DNA from: Bog-950 sp964615305
GTDB taxonomy: Bacteria > Bacteroidota > Bacteroidia > Chitinophagales > LD1
Direction: 5' to 3'
Assembly: GCA_964615305.1 (NCBI GenBank)
Contig: CAZTNA010000002.1
Coordinates: 62,001 to 126,000 of the forward strand
Length of the DNA stretch: 64,000 nt
The notes beneath the pieces were generated by a model, which searched no databases, had not been told where the DNA came from, and saw only the letters and a list, made by a program, of their open reading frames with translations. The translations under genes were made by a program, and so were the position numbers. Below, one piece after another: positions 16,601-24,381 of the stretch. Position 1 is the first letter of the stretch. Each line of letters starts with the position of its first letter.

Positions 16601-17492
16601 CATTGACTTTGAATTGGGCTTTAAACAACGTGTAAGCAACAGCGCGGCTGTTACAATTTCGGCATTTTACCGCGAGTTCCGCGATATGGTGCAGATTCGT
16701 AAAATAATTAACGCTTACCCTAAAGATTACCTGAGCTACGGCAACGTTGACTTTGGTACTACCAAAGGCTTTACTCTTGACTTTGACTTGCGCAGAACCG
16801 GAAACTTTAGCGCTAAGGCCAACTATACCATGCAGTTTGCCGAAGGCACCGGCTCTGACGACCGCTCACAATTAAACTTGGTAAACTCTAACAACCCTAA
16901 TTTCAGGACCATTAACTTTGTGAACTACGATGCCCGCCACATGATAAATGTGAATCTGAACTATAGCTTCGGCCAGGGTAAAGATTACAACGGACCTACG
17001 GTTAAAAACAAACAGATACTTTCTAACTTTGGTGTAAACGTACAATTAGCCGCCCGTTCCGGAACGCCTTACAGCGAGCAATACTTTGCTACACCGGAAG
17101 GGTTAGAAAACCAGCCCGGCCGCCCGCTTACCAAAGGTACTGTAAACGGTTCGCGAATTCCATGGTTCTTCCGCTTAAACATGCGTGTATGGAAAGACTT
17201 CACCTTTGTGGTAGGTAAGAAGAAAGAGAAAAATGATGACAAGCGGGAACTTTCGTTCCAGATATACTTGCAAATACAAAACATCATTGGTACTAAAAAT
17301 CCGGTGCAGGTTTACCGCTTTACAGGCACTGCAGCAGATGATGGTTACCTGAGCGATCCATCGAGTTTACCGGCCATACAGTCGTCATTAAACCCGCAGG
17401 CATATAAAGACTTGTATGCTGCCTATATTAACCACCCTAACAACTACCAGTTACCACGTAGAATTTACTTGGGTGCCGTATTTAGTTTCTAA
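13695..17492 (+). CDS. TonB-dependent outer-membrane receptor with CarboxypepD_reg-like N-terminal domain
   Basis: 1,265 residues. A signal peptide ends near VHAQ-NGEI. A carboxypeptidase-regulatory-like beta-sandwich follows (GEISGKVIDENGEGVPIANV, about 22-110). The plug domain is about 130-230 (EIANMPTRNITDIAATTAGA; LNVKGGREDGTEYYIDGVKV; QLQVITGGVPAKYGDVTGG). A large barrel ends in the aromatic strand RRIYLGAVFSF, whose C-terminal Phe is typical of outer-membrane proteins. The substrate is unknown. It has the layout of SusC-like receptors, but no SusD-like lipoprotein follows. Instead a secreted 1,422-residue protein and a PorV-like barrel come next in the same direction with 50- and 80-bp gaps, so these three genes probably act together. 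Confidence 0.92.
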   Translation: MKKIFTLLTMLTVYLSVHAQNGEISGKVIDENGEGVPIANVVIVDGKGVTTGRGTTTDFDGNYSIKPLTPGKYNVQFSYVGYSSQIQQGVVVNADKATFIDIKLKPSSTELAAVEIVSYKVPLIDPGKTSSQNTVSAEEIANMPTRNITDIAATTAGAFQSDQGKGLNVKGGREDGTEYYIDGVKVTGVPTLPATAIEQLQVITGGVPAKYGDVTGGVVNITTKGPAGQFNGGIEAQTSQGLDAFGYNLVNANLTGPIWKKKESKKTIMGFFLAFEYLRQQDPNPSAVGVWQVRPEKLDSLRQFPLQKKQTSTGFDVASENLTYKDMYKQKVKPNTVEQNFRGTGRLDIRPADNINLSFGGSVSYRKYHDWVDRYTLLNAENNPLFKALNWRVFGRFTHNIQAKQTDDEGSEGKKKKSSAFQNAFYSLQFDYEKYTVSYADESHGTNPFDYGYIGKFDTKRAPIFAFDTFYVDGKTLEGWKQIGVQDTSVLFTPSDLNPYGTRFTQQYYELLDAQVNADGSYQVFGDNNKQFTANIFQIQGNQALINGTRSNMVYNIWFNTGRQYNGFGKESDNDQYRVRLEGAFDILKPGAPSRNKHSFEFGVEFEQRIQRSYTVSPLGLWARARGLVNTHLAGFDRANPILRINGQEYAYNDPNRPDFYETDTILFNLGYTSENHNFFDKQLRQALGKDVTNTDLIDVDALNPDQLNINMFSPTELLGDGAALVAYRGYDPYGNRYTKQPSFNDFFTKRRADGELERAIPAFRPIYTAAYISDRFYFKDLTFNVGVRIDRFDANQPVLKDEFSLYGINTVAETKDLSGKPVTHPSNMDGSYAVYVDNTNAPTAIAGYRKGNIWYDRFGNELSSGRDVAAASSTGTIQPFLKDSKTDIKDPDKFDPNQSFEDYKPKVIVMPRLQFSFNLTDRALFFAHYDILSQRPQSRAIMDPTDYLFFVDNIGTPINNPNLKPERTIDFELGFKQRVSNSAAVTISAFYREFRDMVQIRKIINAYPKDYLSYGNVDFGTTKGFTLDFDLRRTGNFSAKANYTMQFAEGTGSDDRSQLNLVNSNNPNFRTINFVNYDARHMINVNLNYSFGQGKDYNGPTVKNKQILSNFGVNVQLAARSGTPYSEQYFATPEGLENQPGRPLTKGTVNGSRIPWFFRLNMRVWKDFTFVVGKKKEKNDDKRELSFQIYLQIQNIIGTKNPVQVYRFTGTAADDGYLSDPSSLPAIQSSLNPQAYKDLYAAYINHPNNYQLPRRIYLGAVFSF

Positions 17493-17542
17493 AACCAAAC
17501 ACTATATTTTTTAAAAACCTACAACACTAAAATTAAAAGAGT

Positions 17543-20500
17543 ATGAAAAAAACAAAGACATCCGCTGCTATACTCGGCTTGCTAACATTGGTTAGTACCG
17601 GGTTGTACGCCCGTGAAAATACGGCTCCCAAGCACAAGAAAGAAACTGTTTCGTTTAAAAACGAAGCAGGAGACTGTACTTCGCCTTTGGCTCAATACGA
17701 TATGGACATCAACAACGTACGCGCCCGCCTGCTAACCGGTGGCGATATGTGGTGGAATTTATCGGAAGCCGGCTATGAAGTGCCCAAAGGAGATGGTACA
17801 GGTGCCCGCCTGACTGCTCTATTTGCCGGAGCTATTTGGATGACCGGTATAGATGCCGGTAACAATCTGAAATGTGCCGGACAAACATATCGCCAAAGTG
17901 GTGATGACTACTGGCCCGGCCCCCTATCGGCAGGAGGAAGCATAGATAAAACCACCTGTAATAAGTACGATAGGTTTTTTGAAGTATTAGGTGCCGATAT
18001 TGATAAAGCTCAAATTGCTTTCTTGTCGAAAGGAGCCAACACCACTACAGCAGACATACCCAAAGGAGTATTAGCATGGCCGGCTAAGGGCAACCAGTAC
18101 TTAGCTACTGACCCTACTCTTATAGGCGAAACCTTTGTTATTACCGATAACCTTGCTCCGTTTAAAGATGTGGATGGAGATGGTGAATATGATCCATTAA
18201 AAGGCGACTATCCGGTAATACCTTGCAGCACCGGGGAATCGGAAGCGTTTGCCGATCAAATGATTTTTTGGGTTTATAATGATGCAGGTAACTTTCATAC
18301 AGAAACCAACGGACAATCTATAGGTGCTCAGGTAAATACATTAGCCTTTGCTTTCCAAACAACCGATGAGGTTAACAACATGACCTTCTACAAGTACGAA
18401 ATCATTAATAAGTCACCTAACACTTTGTTTCAAACCTATGTGTCGCAATGGGCTGACCCCGATTTAGGTTGTTTTAGCAACGACCGTGTAGGTTGCGATA
18501 CTACACGCAGTTTAGGTATTGTTTACAACGATGGTAACGATGCTGACTGTGGCGGAGTAGCCGGTTATGGTGCCGAACTTCCCGCATTAGGTATTGACTT
18601 TTTTGAAGGCCCACTTGATGACAACGGCCAGCAACTTGGCCTTTCGTCATTTGTTTACTTTACTAATAACGGAACACCTTGTTGCTCAGACCCTGCCACT
18701 GCTGCACAATTCAGAAACTATATGACAGGATTCTGGAGAGACGGTACTCCGTTTACCCATGGCGGAACAGGGTATAACACAGGATCTGAAACTGAGTTTA
18801 TTTTCCCCGGCAATCCAATTGACCCAGCCGCATGGAGCGACTACACCAGCGGTCAGCAAGCTGGCGACAGACGATTTGTTCAAACATCAGGACCATTTAC
18901 CTTATCTCCCGGAGTTTCGCAGTATGTAACCATAGGAGTTGTGTTTGTGCGCCCAGCAGGTGGAGTAGGAAGCCCACCTAATTTTTCCACTACCATAGGC
19001 CCTGCCGATGACAAAGCCCAGAACCTGTTTAAGACCTGTTTTAAACTGCCCGATGGTCCCGATGCGCCAACTTTATCTATCCGCGAGTTAGATAAGAAGT
19101 TAATCATTAACATGCTTAACATAAGCGGTAACAATATGGGCGAATCATACAATGAGGTGGACGGTAGCGTGGCAAGTGCAGTTTACCAATACTTAGGAGG
19201 AAATGGAGATTCTACATATACATTTGAAGGGTACAAACTATATCAAATAGCTAACCCACGTGTGTCTGCCACTGACCTCAATGACCCTACAAAAGCTCTT
19301 TTAATTAAACAGGTAGATGTAAAGAATGGTGTTACCTCCATTGTCAACTATGAAAAAGACGCAGCGTTAGGTTTGTATGTACCAGTACTGAAAGCCGATG
19401 AAGTAAACGAAGGAATTCATACTTCTTTTTCAATTGAAACCGACTTGTTTGCTACCGGAGCAAATAAGCAACTGATAAACCACAAGACCTACTATTTTAC
19501 AGCAGTGGCGTATGCTCATAACGACTACATTACATATAGCCAAAGCAACCCGGTTCCCGGCTCACAGCTAACACCCTATCTGCAGGGTCGAAATAACTTT
19601 AAGATTTATTCGGCTATACCAAACATACCGGATCCTCGAAACTCAGGAACAGTGTTAAACGCACAATGGGGTGATGGTGTAGAAGTAAAACGTATAGAAG
19701 GTGCCGGAAATGGGGGAAACAGTTTGCAACTTACAGCAGCCACTATAGCCACTATACTTGACCCCGCCAGAAATTATTTTGCCGATACACTCTTTTATCA
19801 GAAAGGGAAAGACCCAATAGGCTTTAAGGTTACAGATCCTCTATATTTGAAAGAAGCTGATTTTGAACTCAGTTTTGTGGAAGATACGTTTATGAACGTT
19901 TCTACCCGTGCCATTGCCGGCATTGACACCTTTACCCTGGCTCTTAGCGGGGTAAAGTCAGACTGGCTGCGTAATTTAGATACCATACCTACGGCTATGG
20001 AATTAGCCAAAGGATTAAAAATAGATTCGGTGTTAAGCACTTCGTCAACTGATTTTCGTTTTAAATGGTTCTTACAAGATCTAACTAATAACGTAACCAT
20101 TAATGGCGAACGTTATGATGACCGACCTTATGAGCAACCAATTGGTGAAGGATTAGGCGAAAGCCGTATGGACTATGGTTTTTCTTTAAAACTAGGAACC
20201 CCAAGCCCTACTTATCAGATTAACGGTACCTACTTGGCGGGACCATCTGCTGCCGGAACCACCCGTGATGTGTATGACTTAGGAAAATCAACTCTGGAGT
20301 ACCAGAACCCGGTTGAGCAGTGGCTGAAGTTTGTAAAAGACGAAGGTATAGCTACTCCTAATAACTGGATACGTTCAGGAAAGTATACTGGTGGCCCCGG
20401 TCAAACAGGGTCGCCCAATACGTTGTACTTAGTTTGGGACGATAACTACTACTATTTTGGAAGCACCGAGGGGTATGGGAACAACAACCCGCCAGCAAGC

Positions 20501-21811
20501 CGCTTTGACTACTGTACGGACCCGGACGAGAAATTTGAAAAGATATTAGAAGGCACCTGGGCGCCATATTGCCTGGCAGCCAACTACTCTTGCAAAAGCC
20601 CGGGAATTGGAGCGCCACCTTATACATACGGCCCGGGTTTTAGATGGAGAAATTACAGCAGCACCAGTGCTTCTAACGTTTCACCACAAAACACATTAGA
20701 CCGCCTATCGAGTGTAGATATTGTAATAACACCTGACCATACCAAGTGGAGCCGCTGTATAGTGTTTGAGACCGGTGAAGATGATGGTATTAATGAAGGT
20801 GCTACTATAGCACCTAACGGCAAAGCTGCCCGCAAAGGACAAATAAGAATGGCTGCTTCTACCCTTAAAGATGGAAGCGGTAACTTGTACCGAGATCAAT
20901 CAGTAACACCTGATATTGGCCGTAGCTGGTTCCCCGGGTATGCTGTAAACGTGGAAACAGGAGAACGTTTGAATATATGCTTTGGAGAGAGTTCAGATAT
21001 GGGCGACCAAAATGGGCGCGACATGCTATGGAACCCAACATCAAATTTATACATACCATCGCAGTTGGGAGAGGTACCGTATTTTGGCGGTAAACATTTT
21101 ATCTACGTTATGGATAGCAAGTACGATGGGTGCGATTCGGCACAAGCAAAGATGATTCGATACTATGATGTTAACCCGGCAAATATTACTGACTCTGTAC
21201 GGGCTATTTACCGCTCATTGATGTGGACTTCTATCCCTTATCTTGCTCCGGGTTATAGTTTTGTAAACGGGTACATTCCTCCGGCAGAAGTAACTATCAA
21301 ATTACGTGTAGAAAAGCCTTTCTCACGTTTTGCTACCAATGCTTCATCGGGCGATCCGCTACCTCGCTACCAATTTAGCACTAAAGGACTTGGGGCAAAA
21401 GACAATAGCAACGATGTTGCTAAATCTGCTTTGGATATTATCAGAGTTGTGCCTAACCCATATTTGGCGTATTCTATTTATGAGCCTGACCAAAACAGTT
21501 CGCGGGTAAAAATTACTAATCTACCTAATAAGTGTAATGTTACTATCTTCTCGTTAGACGGAACTGTTATTCGTAAACTGAGCCGCGCCATAGATGTTGA
21601 CCCGGCAACCAATAAGAAGATTGACATCAGCTTAGGTAACCCGGTTAGCGACATTAATCTTGATAATTCATTAGACTGGGATTTGAAAAATGATAAAGGA
21701 GTGCCTATAGCCAGCGGTATTTACTTGTTTCATGTAGATGCGCCCGGCTTAGGTCAAAGAACACTTAAATGGTTTGGTGCTTTGCGCCCTAGTGATACTT
21801 CGAATTTCTAA
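17543..21811 (+). CDS. Large secreted surface protein with probable T9SS type-A-like sorting domain
   Basis: 1,422 residues. The signal peptide ends near GLYAR-ENTAP. The N-terminal region includes MDINNVRARLLTGGDMWWNL and a calcium-loop-like DVDGDGEYDPLKGDYP (about residues 212-227). The middle is beta-rich with several cysteines. The C-terminal ~130 residues (IIRVVPNPYLAYSIYEPDQN; VKITNLPNKCNVTIFSLDGT; GIYLFHVDA) have the pattern of T9SS sorting domains: PNP, a regulatory beta-sandwich with SLDGTVIR, and the GIYLF strand. Export by T9SS is inferred. No enzymatic motif was recognised. It lies between the TonB receptor and the PorV-like barrel and may be the cargo that this barrel shuttles. 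A hairpin follows its stop codon. Confidence 0.85.
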   Translation: MKKTKTSAAILGLLTLVSTGLYARENTAPKHKKETVSFKNEAGDCTSPLAQYDMDINNVRARLLTGGDMWWNLSEAGYEVPKGDGTGARLTALFAGAIWMTGIDAGNNLKCAGQTYRQSGDDYWPGPLSAGGSIDKTTCNKYDRFFEVLGADIDKAQIAFLSKGANTTTADIPKGVLAWPAKGNQYLATDPTLIGETFVITDNLAPFKDVDGDGEYDPLKGDYPVIPCSTGESEAFADQMIFWVYNDAGNFHTETNGQSIGAQVNTLAFAFQTTDEVNNMTFYKYEIINKSPNTLFQTYVSQWADPDLGCFSNDRVGCDTTRSLGIVYNDGNDADCGGVAGYGAELPALGIDFFEGPLDDNGQQLGLSSFVYFTNNGTPCCSDPATAAQFRNYMTGFWRDGTPFTHGGTGYNTGSETEFIFPGNPIDPAAWSDYTSGQQAGDRRFVQTSGPFTLSPGVSQYVTIGVVFVRPAGGVGSPPNFSTTIGPADDKAQNLFKTCFKLPDGPDAPTLSIRELDKKLIINMLNISGNNMGESYNEVDGSVASAVYQYLGGNGDSTYTFEGYKLYQIANPRVSATDLNDPTKALLIKQVDVKNGVTSIVNYEKDAALGLYVPVLKADEVNEGIHTSFSIETDLFATGANKQLINHKTYYFTAVAYAHNDYITYSQSNPVPGSQLTPYLQGRNNFKIYSAIPNIPDPRNSGTVLNAQWGDGVEVKRIEGAGNGGNSLQLTAATIATILDPARNYFADTLFYQKGKDPIGFKVTDPLYLKEADFELSFVEDTFMNVSTRAIAGIDTFTLALSGVKSDWLRNLDTIPTAMELAKGLKIDSVLSTSSTDFRFKWFLQDLTNNVTINGERYDDRPYEQPIGEGLGESRMDYGFSLKLGTPSPTYQINGTYLAGPSAAGTTRDVYDLGKSTLEYQNPVEQWLKFVKDEGIATPNNWIRSGKYTGGPGQTGSPNTLYLVWDDNYYYFGSTEGYGNNNPPASRFDYCTDPDEKFEKILEGTWAPYCLAANYSCKSPGIGAPPYTYGPGFRWRNYSSTSASNVSPQNTLDRLSSVDIVITPDHTKWSRCIVFETGEDDGINEGATIAPNGKAARKGQIRMAASTLKDGSGNLYRDQSVTPDIGRSWFPGYAVNVETGERLNICFGESSDMGDQNGRDMLWNPTSNLYIPSQLGEVPYFGGKHFIYVMDSKYDGCDSAQAKMIRYYDVNPANITDSVRAIYRSLMWTSIPYLAPGYSFVNGYIPPAEVTIKLRVEKPFSRFATNASSGDPLPRYQFSTKGLGAKDNSNDVAKSALDIIRVVPNPYLAYSIYEPDQNSSRVKITNLPNKCNVTIFSLDGTVIRKLSRAIDVDPATNKKIDISLGNPVSDINLDNSLDWDLKNDKGVPIASGIYLFHVDAPGLGQRTLKWFGALRPSDTSNF

Positions 21812-21821
21812 AAAACAAAAA

Positions 21822-21851
21822 GGTATCCGGCACTAAATAGTGCTGGATACC
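21822..21851 (+). other. Intercistronic hairpin without T tract
   Basis: GGTATCCGGCAC (21822-21833) pairs with GTGCTGGATACC (21840-21851), 12 bp with one G-U pair and a 6-nt loop. It starts 10 bp after the stop of the 1,422-residue gene and ends 40 bp before the PorV-like gene. No U run follows on the forward strand. It may be an mRNA-stabilising or processing element, or a weak terminator of the reverse strand (A-rich on its left). Confidence 0.6.
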
Positions 21852-21891
21852 ATAAAAGAAAAATAGGTTTCTAAATTTTAAAGCAAGCGAT

Positions 21892-22968
21892 ATGAAGAAA
21901 ATTTTAACCCTACTTACCACTGTAGCTTTTATGCAAAGCACTGCTGTATTCGCAGGTAATCCGGATAGACGGGGCGAAGCAGGTGCATACGAGTTGGTGA
22001 TGAACGGATGGGCAAAATCGTCAGGTTTTTGGAGCATGAATACTGCCTCAGTAAGAGGGATAGAGTCAGAGCGCACCAACGTAGCAGGACTGGCATTTGC
22101 GAAGAAGACGGAAATTGTAGCTGCGTACACATTGTGGTTGCAGGGTTCGGGCGTGGGTTTGGCGCATGTAGGGTTTGCACAGAATTTTAAAGAAACTAAT
22201 GTAATTGGTTTAAGTGTACAAGCCCTGAATTTAGGAGCTATTGAGCGTACTACAACTGCTAACCCTGAAGGAGGTTTGGGTACTTACAAACCAACCTTTT
22301 TGAATATTGGTGTATCGTATGCCAAATTGTTTTCAAACAGTATTTCAGGAGGCATTACGCTGCGCTTAGTGAACGAAGGGCTGGGCAACCTGAACGCTTT
22401 TGGTTTTTGTGTAGATGCCGGATTGCAGTATGTAACAGGACCAAAAGATAATATTCACTTTGGAGTATCGCTTAGAAACGTAGGAACACCTATGAAATTT
22501 AAGGGCGATGCTATGGCTACTTCTGTACAGGTGGTTTCTTCTACAACATATACTCTTACAGTAGAAAACAAATCGAACAAGTTTGAACTGCCGGTGCAAT
22601 TAAATATAGGTGCCGCATACGATTTTTGGATGGGCAAGAAAAAAGAAACACAACCAAAAGTATATAAACAAGATTATCGTTTAACGGCACTAGCCAACTT
22701 TACTTCGAATGCATTTGGATACGATCACTACGGAGTGGGTTTAGAGTTTGGCTGGAGAGAAATGCTGATGTTGCGAGTAGCTTACCGTTTTGAAACAGGT
22801 CAGTTTAAAAAGGCAACTCGTTTAAATGCTTATACGGGGCTTGCTGCGGGTATTTCATTTGATGCACCGCTGAAGAAAGACGGACCTCGCTTAGGTATTG
22901 ATTATTCATTCCGAGCTACGCAGCCGTTTCAAGGTACACACAGTATAGGGTTGCACTTTAATTTGTAA
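21892..22968 (+). CDS. PorV/PorQ-family outer-membrane barrel protein
   Basis: 358 residues. A signal peptide (MKKILTLLTTVAFMQSTAVFAG) is followed by a barrel in the UPF0164/PorV/PorQ group. The early RRGEAGAYELVMNGWAKSSGFWSMNTASVRGIES resembles the conserved region with GAR.LG and a signature Asn/Ala near an early strand. Later segments include NAFGFCVDAGLQYVTGPKDNIHFGVSLRNVG, FELPVQLNIGAAYDFW and the closing strand GTHSIGLHFNL. PorV shuttles T9SS cargo to the attachment complex, and many Bacteroidota carry paralogues that may serve individual cargos. Being last in a locus with a TonB receptor and a large secreted protein supports that kind of role here. It is not adjacent to the SprB-like gene at 43 kb. 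Confidence 0.82.
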   Translation: MKKILTLLTTVAFMQSTAVFAGNPDRRGEAGAYELVMNGWAKSSGFWSMNTASVRGIESERTNVAGLAFAKKTEIVAAYTLWLQGSGVGLAHVGFAQNFKETNVIGLSVQALNLGAIERTTTANPEGGLGTYKPTFLNIGVSYAKLFSNSISGGITLRLVNEGLGNLNAFGFCVDAGLQYVTGPKDNIHFGVSLRNVGTPMKFKGDAMATSVQVVSSTTYTLTVENKSNKFELPVQLNIGAAYDFWMGKKKETQPKVYKQDYRLTALANFTSNAFGYDHYGVGLEFGWREMLMLRVAYRFETGQFKKATRLNAYTGLAAGISFDAPLKKDGPRLGIDYSFRATQPFQGTHSIGLHFNL

Positions 22969-22993
22969 ATTCTACATTTGCTACTCTAAAGAT

Positions 22994-23030
22994 AAAGACG
23001 CCTGCATGATGGGGCGTCTTTCATTTTTAA
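22994..23030 (+). terminator. Rho-independent terminator of the TonB-receptor/PorV locus
   Basis: AAAGACGCC (22994-23002) pairs with GGCGTCTTT (23013-23021); a loop of 10 nt separates them and a T-rich tail (TTTCATTTTT) follows. It lies 25 bp after the PorV-like stop, and marks the end of the three-gene locus. Confidence 0.85.
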
Positions 23031-23089
23031 TCCACAATAATAACTGCTAAAAAACAGCAGCAATTCAGTTTTAAATTAAAACAAATTTT

Positions 23090-23566
23090 ATGTCAGGCAT
23101 ATTTTACATGACCAAAGAAGGCATGGAGAAACTTCAGGAAGAAATTAAGCATTTGCGTTCGGTGAAACGACCAGAGATAGCGAAAGCAATAGCAGAAGCC
23201 CGTGAAAAGGGAGATTTGAGTGAAAATGCTGAATACCATGCAGCTAAAGAAGAGCAAGGCCACCTGGAAGCTAAAATAGCAGAGATGGAAGCCAAACTTG
23301 TAAACGCACGCGTATTAGATGAGAAAGAAGTAGATACATCAAAGGCAAGTATATTATCAACGGTAGAGGTGATGAACAAGAAGATGAACAAAAAAATGAA
23401 GTTTACCTTAGTGAGCGAAGCAGAAGCTAATTTAAAGGAAGGAAAACTTTCAGTTTCTTCACCAATAGGAAAAGCGCTACTAGGTAAAGAAGTAGGGGAG
23501 AAGACAAAAGCCCAAACTCCGGGTGGTGAAATGGAGTTTGAAATTTTAAAGATATACATAGAGTAA
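23090..23566 (+). CDS. greA: Transcription elongation factor GreA
   Basis: 158 residues, the family size. The N-terminal antiparallel coiled coil runs from about 5 to 75 and holds the diagnostic EKGDLSENAEYHAAKEEQ, whose acidic residues reach the RNA polymerase active site and stimulate cleavage of backtracked RNA. A C-terminal FKBP-like domain follows, ending in SPIGKALLGKEVGEKTKAQTPGGEMEFEILKIYIE. It begins at ATG 23090 after a clear terminator. The last base of its stop is the first base of the next start (23566), so greA and the HIT gene are translationally coupled. Confidence 0.96.
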   Translation: MSGIFYMTKEGMEKLQEEIKHLRSVKRPEIAKAIAEAREKGDLSENAEYHAAKEEQGHLEAKIAEMEAKLVNARVLDEKEVDTSKASILSTVEVMNKKMNKKMKFTLVSEAEANLKEGKLSVSSPIGKALLGKEVGEKTKAQTPGGEMEFEILKIYIE

Positions 23567-23958
23567 TGGCTTCTATATTTAGTAAAATTGTAAAAGGCGA
23601 AATTCCTAGTTATAAAATTTCGGAGGATGAAAACTATTTCGCCTTCTTGGATATATCGCCATTGGCTAAAGGCCACACTCTGGTAGTGCCTAAAGCAGAA
23701 GTTGATTACATTTTTGATTTAGACGATTCGCAATTGGCAGGTATGGTTTTGTTTGCTAAAAAAATAGCATTAGCTATTGATAAAGCCATACCATGTAAGC
23801 GTGTAGGCATTGCTGTGGTTGGACTGGAAGTGCCACATGCGCACGTACACCTTATTCCACTTCACACAGATGCTATAAACTTCAACCATCCTAAACTGAA
23901 GTTAGATGCGGCTGAAATGGAAACAATAAAAGAAGCTATTGTTGCTGCACTCACTTAA
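23566..23958 (+). CDS. HIT family protein (histidine triad nucleotide-binding hydrolase)
   Basis: 130 residues, HIT superfamily, Hint-like branch. The catalytic histidine triad is PHAHVHLIPLH (H91, H93, H95). The nucleotide-binding N-terminal segment FSKIVKGEIPSYKISEDENY FAFLDISP is typical (read across the two parts). Proteins of this branch hydrolyse purine nucleoside phosphoramidates or related nucleotides; the physiological substrate here is not known. It overlaps greA by one base. Its stop lies 16 bp before the 3' end of the convergent acylphosphatase gene. Confidence 0.95.
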   Translation: MASIFSKIVKGEIPSYKISEDENYFAFLDISPLAKGHTLVVPKAEVDYIFDLDDSQLAGMVLFAKKIALAIDKAIPCKRVGIAVVGLEVPHAHVHLIPLHTDAINFNHPKLKLDAAEMETIKEAIVAALT

Positions 23959-23974
23959 ATTTATAGTGCAGTGG

Positions 23975-24247
23975 TTATTGTCTCATTTCAAAACTGGTGT
24001 ACCCTTTTATTTCACCACCGGTAATAGACACATGTTCAACAACGGCCCGTACGGGGCCATGATGACACCACTGAACGAACTTGTACATTAGGTTTTCTTC
24101 ACCTTCTACTTCGCAACTCACTGTACCATCGGAGTTGTTTTTAATATAGCCGGTAATGCCCAAACGCATGGCCATATCAACTGCTGATGCGCGATAAGCT
24201 ACACCTTGTACTTGCCCTCTAATTAAAAGGTTGTAATGAATAACCAT
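23975..24247 (-). CDS. acyP: Acylphosphatase
   Basis: 90 residues from MVIHYNLLIRGQVQGVAYR; the frame opens 14 codons upstream, but the family normally starts at this strand. It hydrolyses the acyl-phosphate bond of small carboxyl-phosphates. The catalytic Arg19 is in GVAYR and the catalytic Asn37 in GYIKNNSDGTVSCEVEG. Both are present and correctly spaced, so the enzyme should be active. It converges with the HIT gene and is divergent from the T9SS protein gene. Confidence 0.93.
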   Translation of the reverse strand: MVIHYNLLIRGQVQGVAYRASAVDMAMRLGITGYIKNNSDGTVSCEVEGEENLMYKFVQWCHHGPVRAVVEHVSITGGEIKGYTSFEMRQ

Positions 24248-24316
24248 ATAGGCAAAGAAATAAAATGAACGATGAAAATTACACAGCAATGGAAACCGAG
24301 TAAAATTTTAGGGCAA

Positions 24317-24324
24317 TAACTTTG
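24317..24324 (+). promoter_or_regulatory. Bacteroidota -7 box for the following surface protein
   Basis: TAACTTTG matches the Bacteroidota sigma-A -7 consensus TAnnTTTG, 57 bp before the start of the 917-residue T9SS protein. No good TTTG -33 element is seen 19-21 bp upstream, so the call rests on the -7 box alone. Confidence 0.4.
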
Positions 24325-24381
24325 TGGTAATTCGTTGATAACAATATCCAATCTTACTGATATTTCTTTTCTTTGAAGCCA

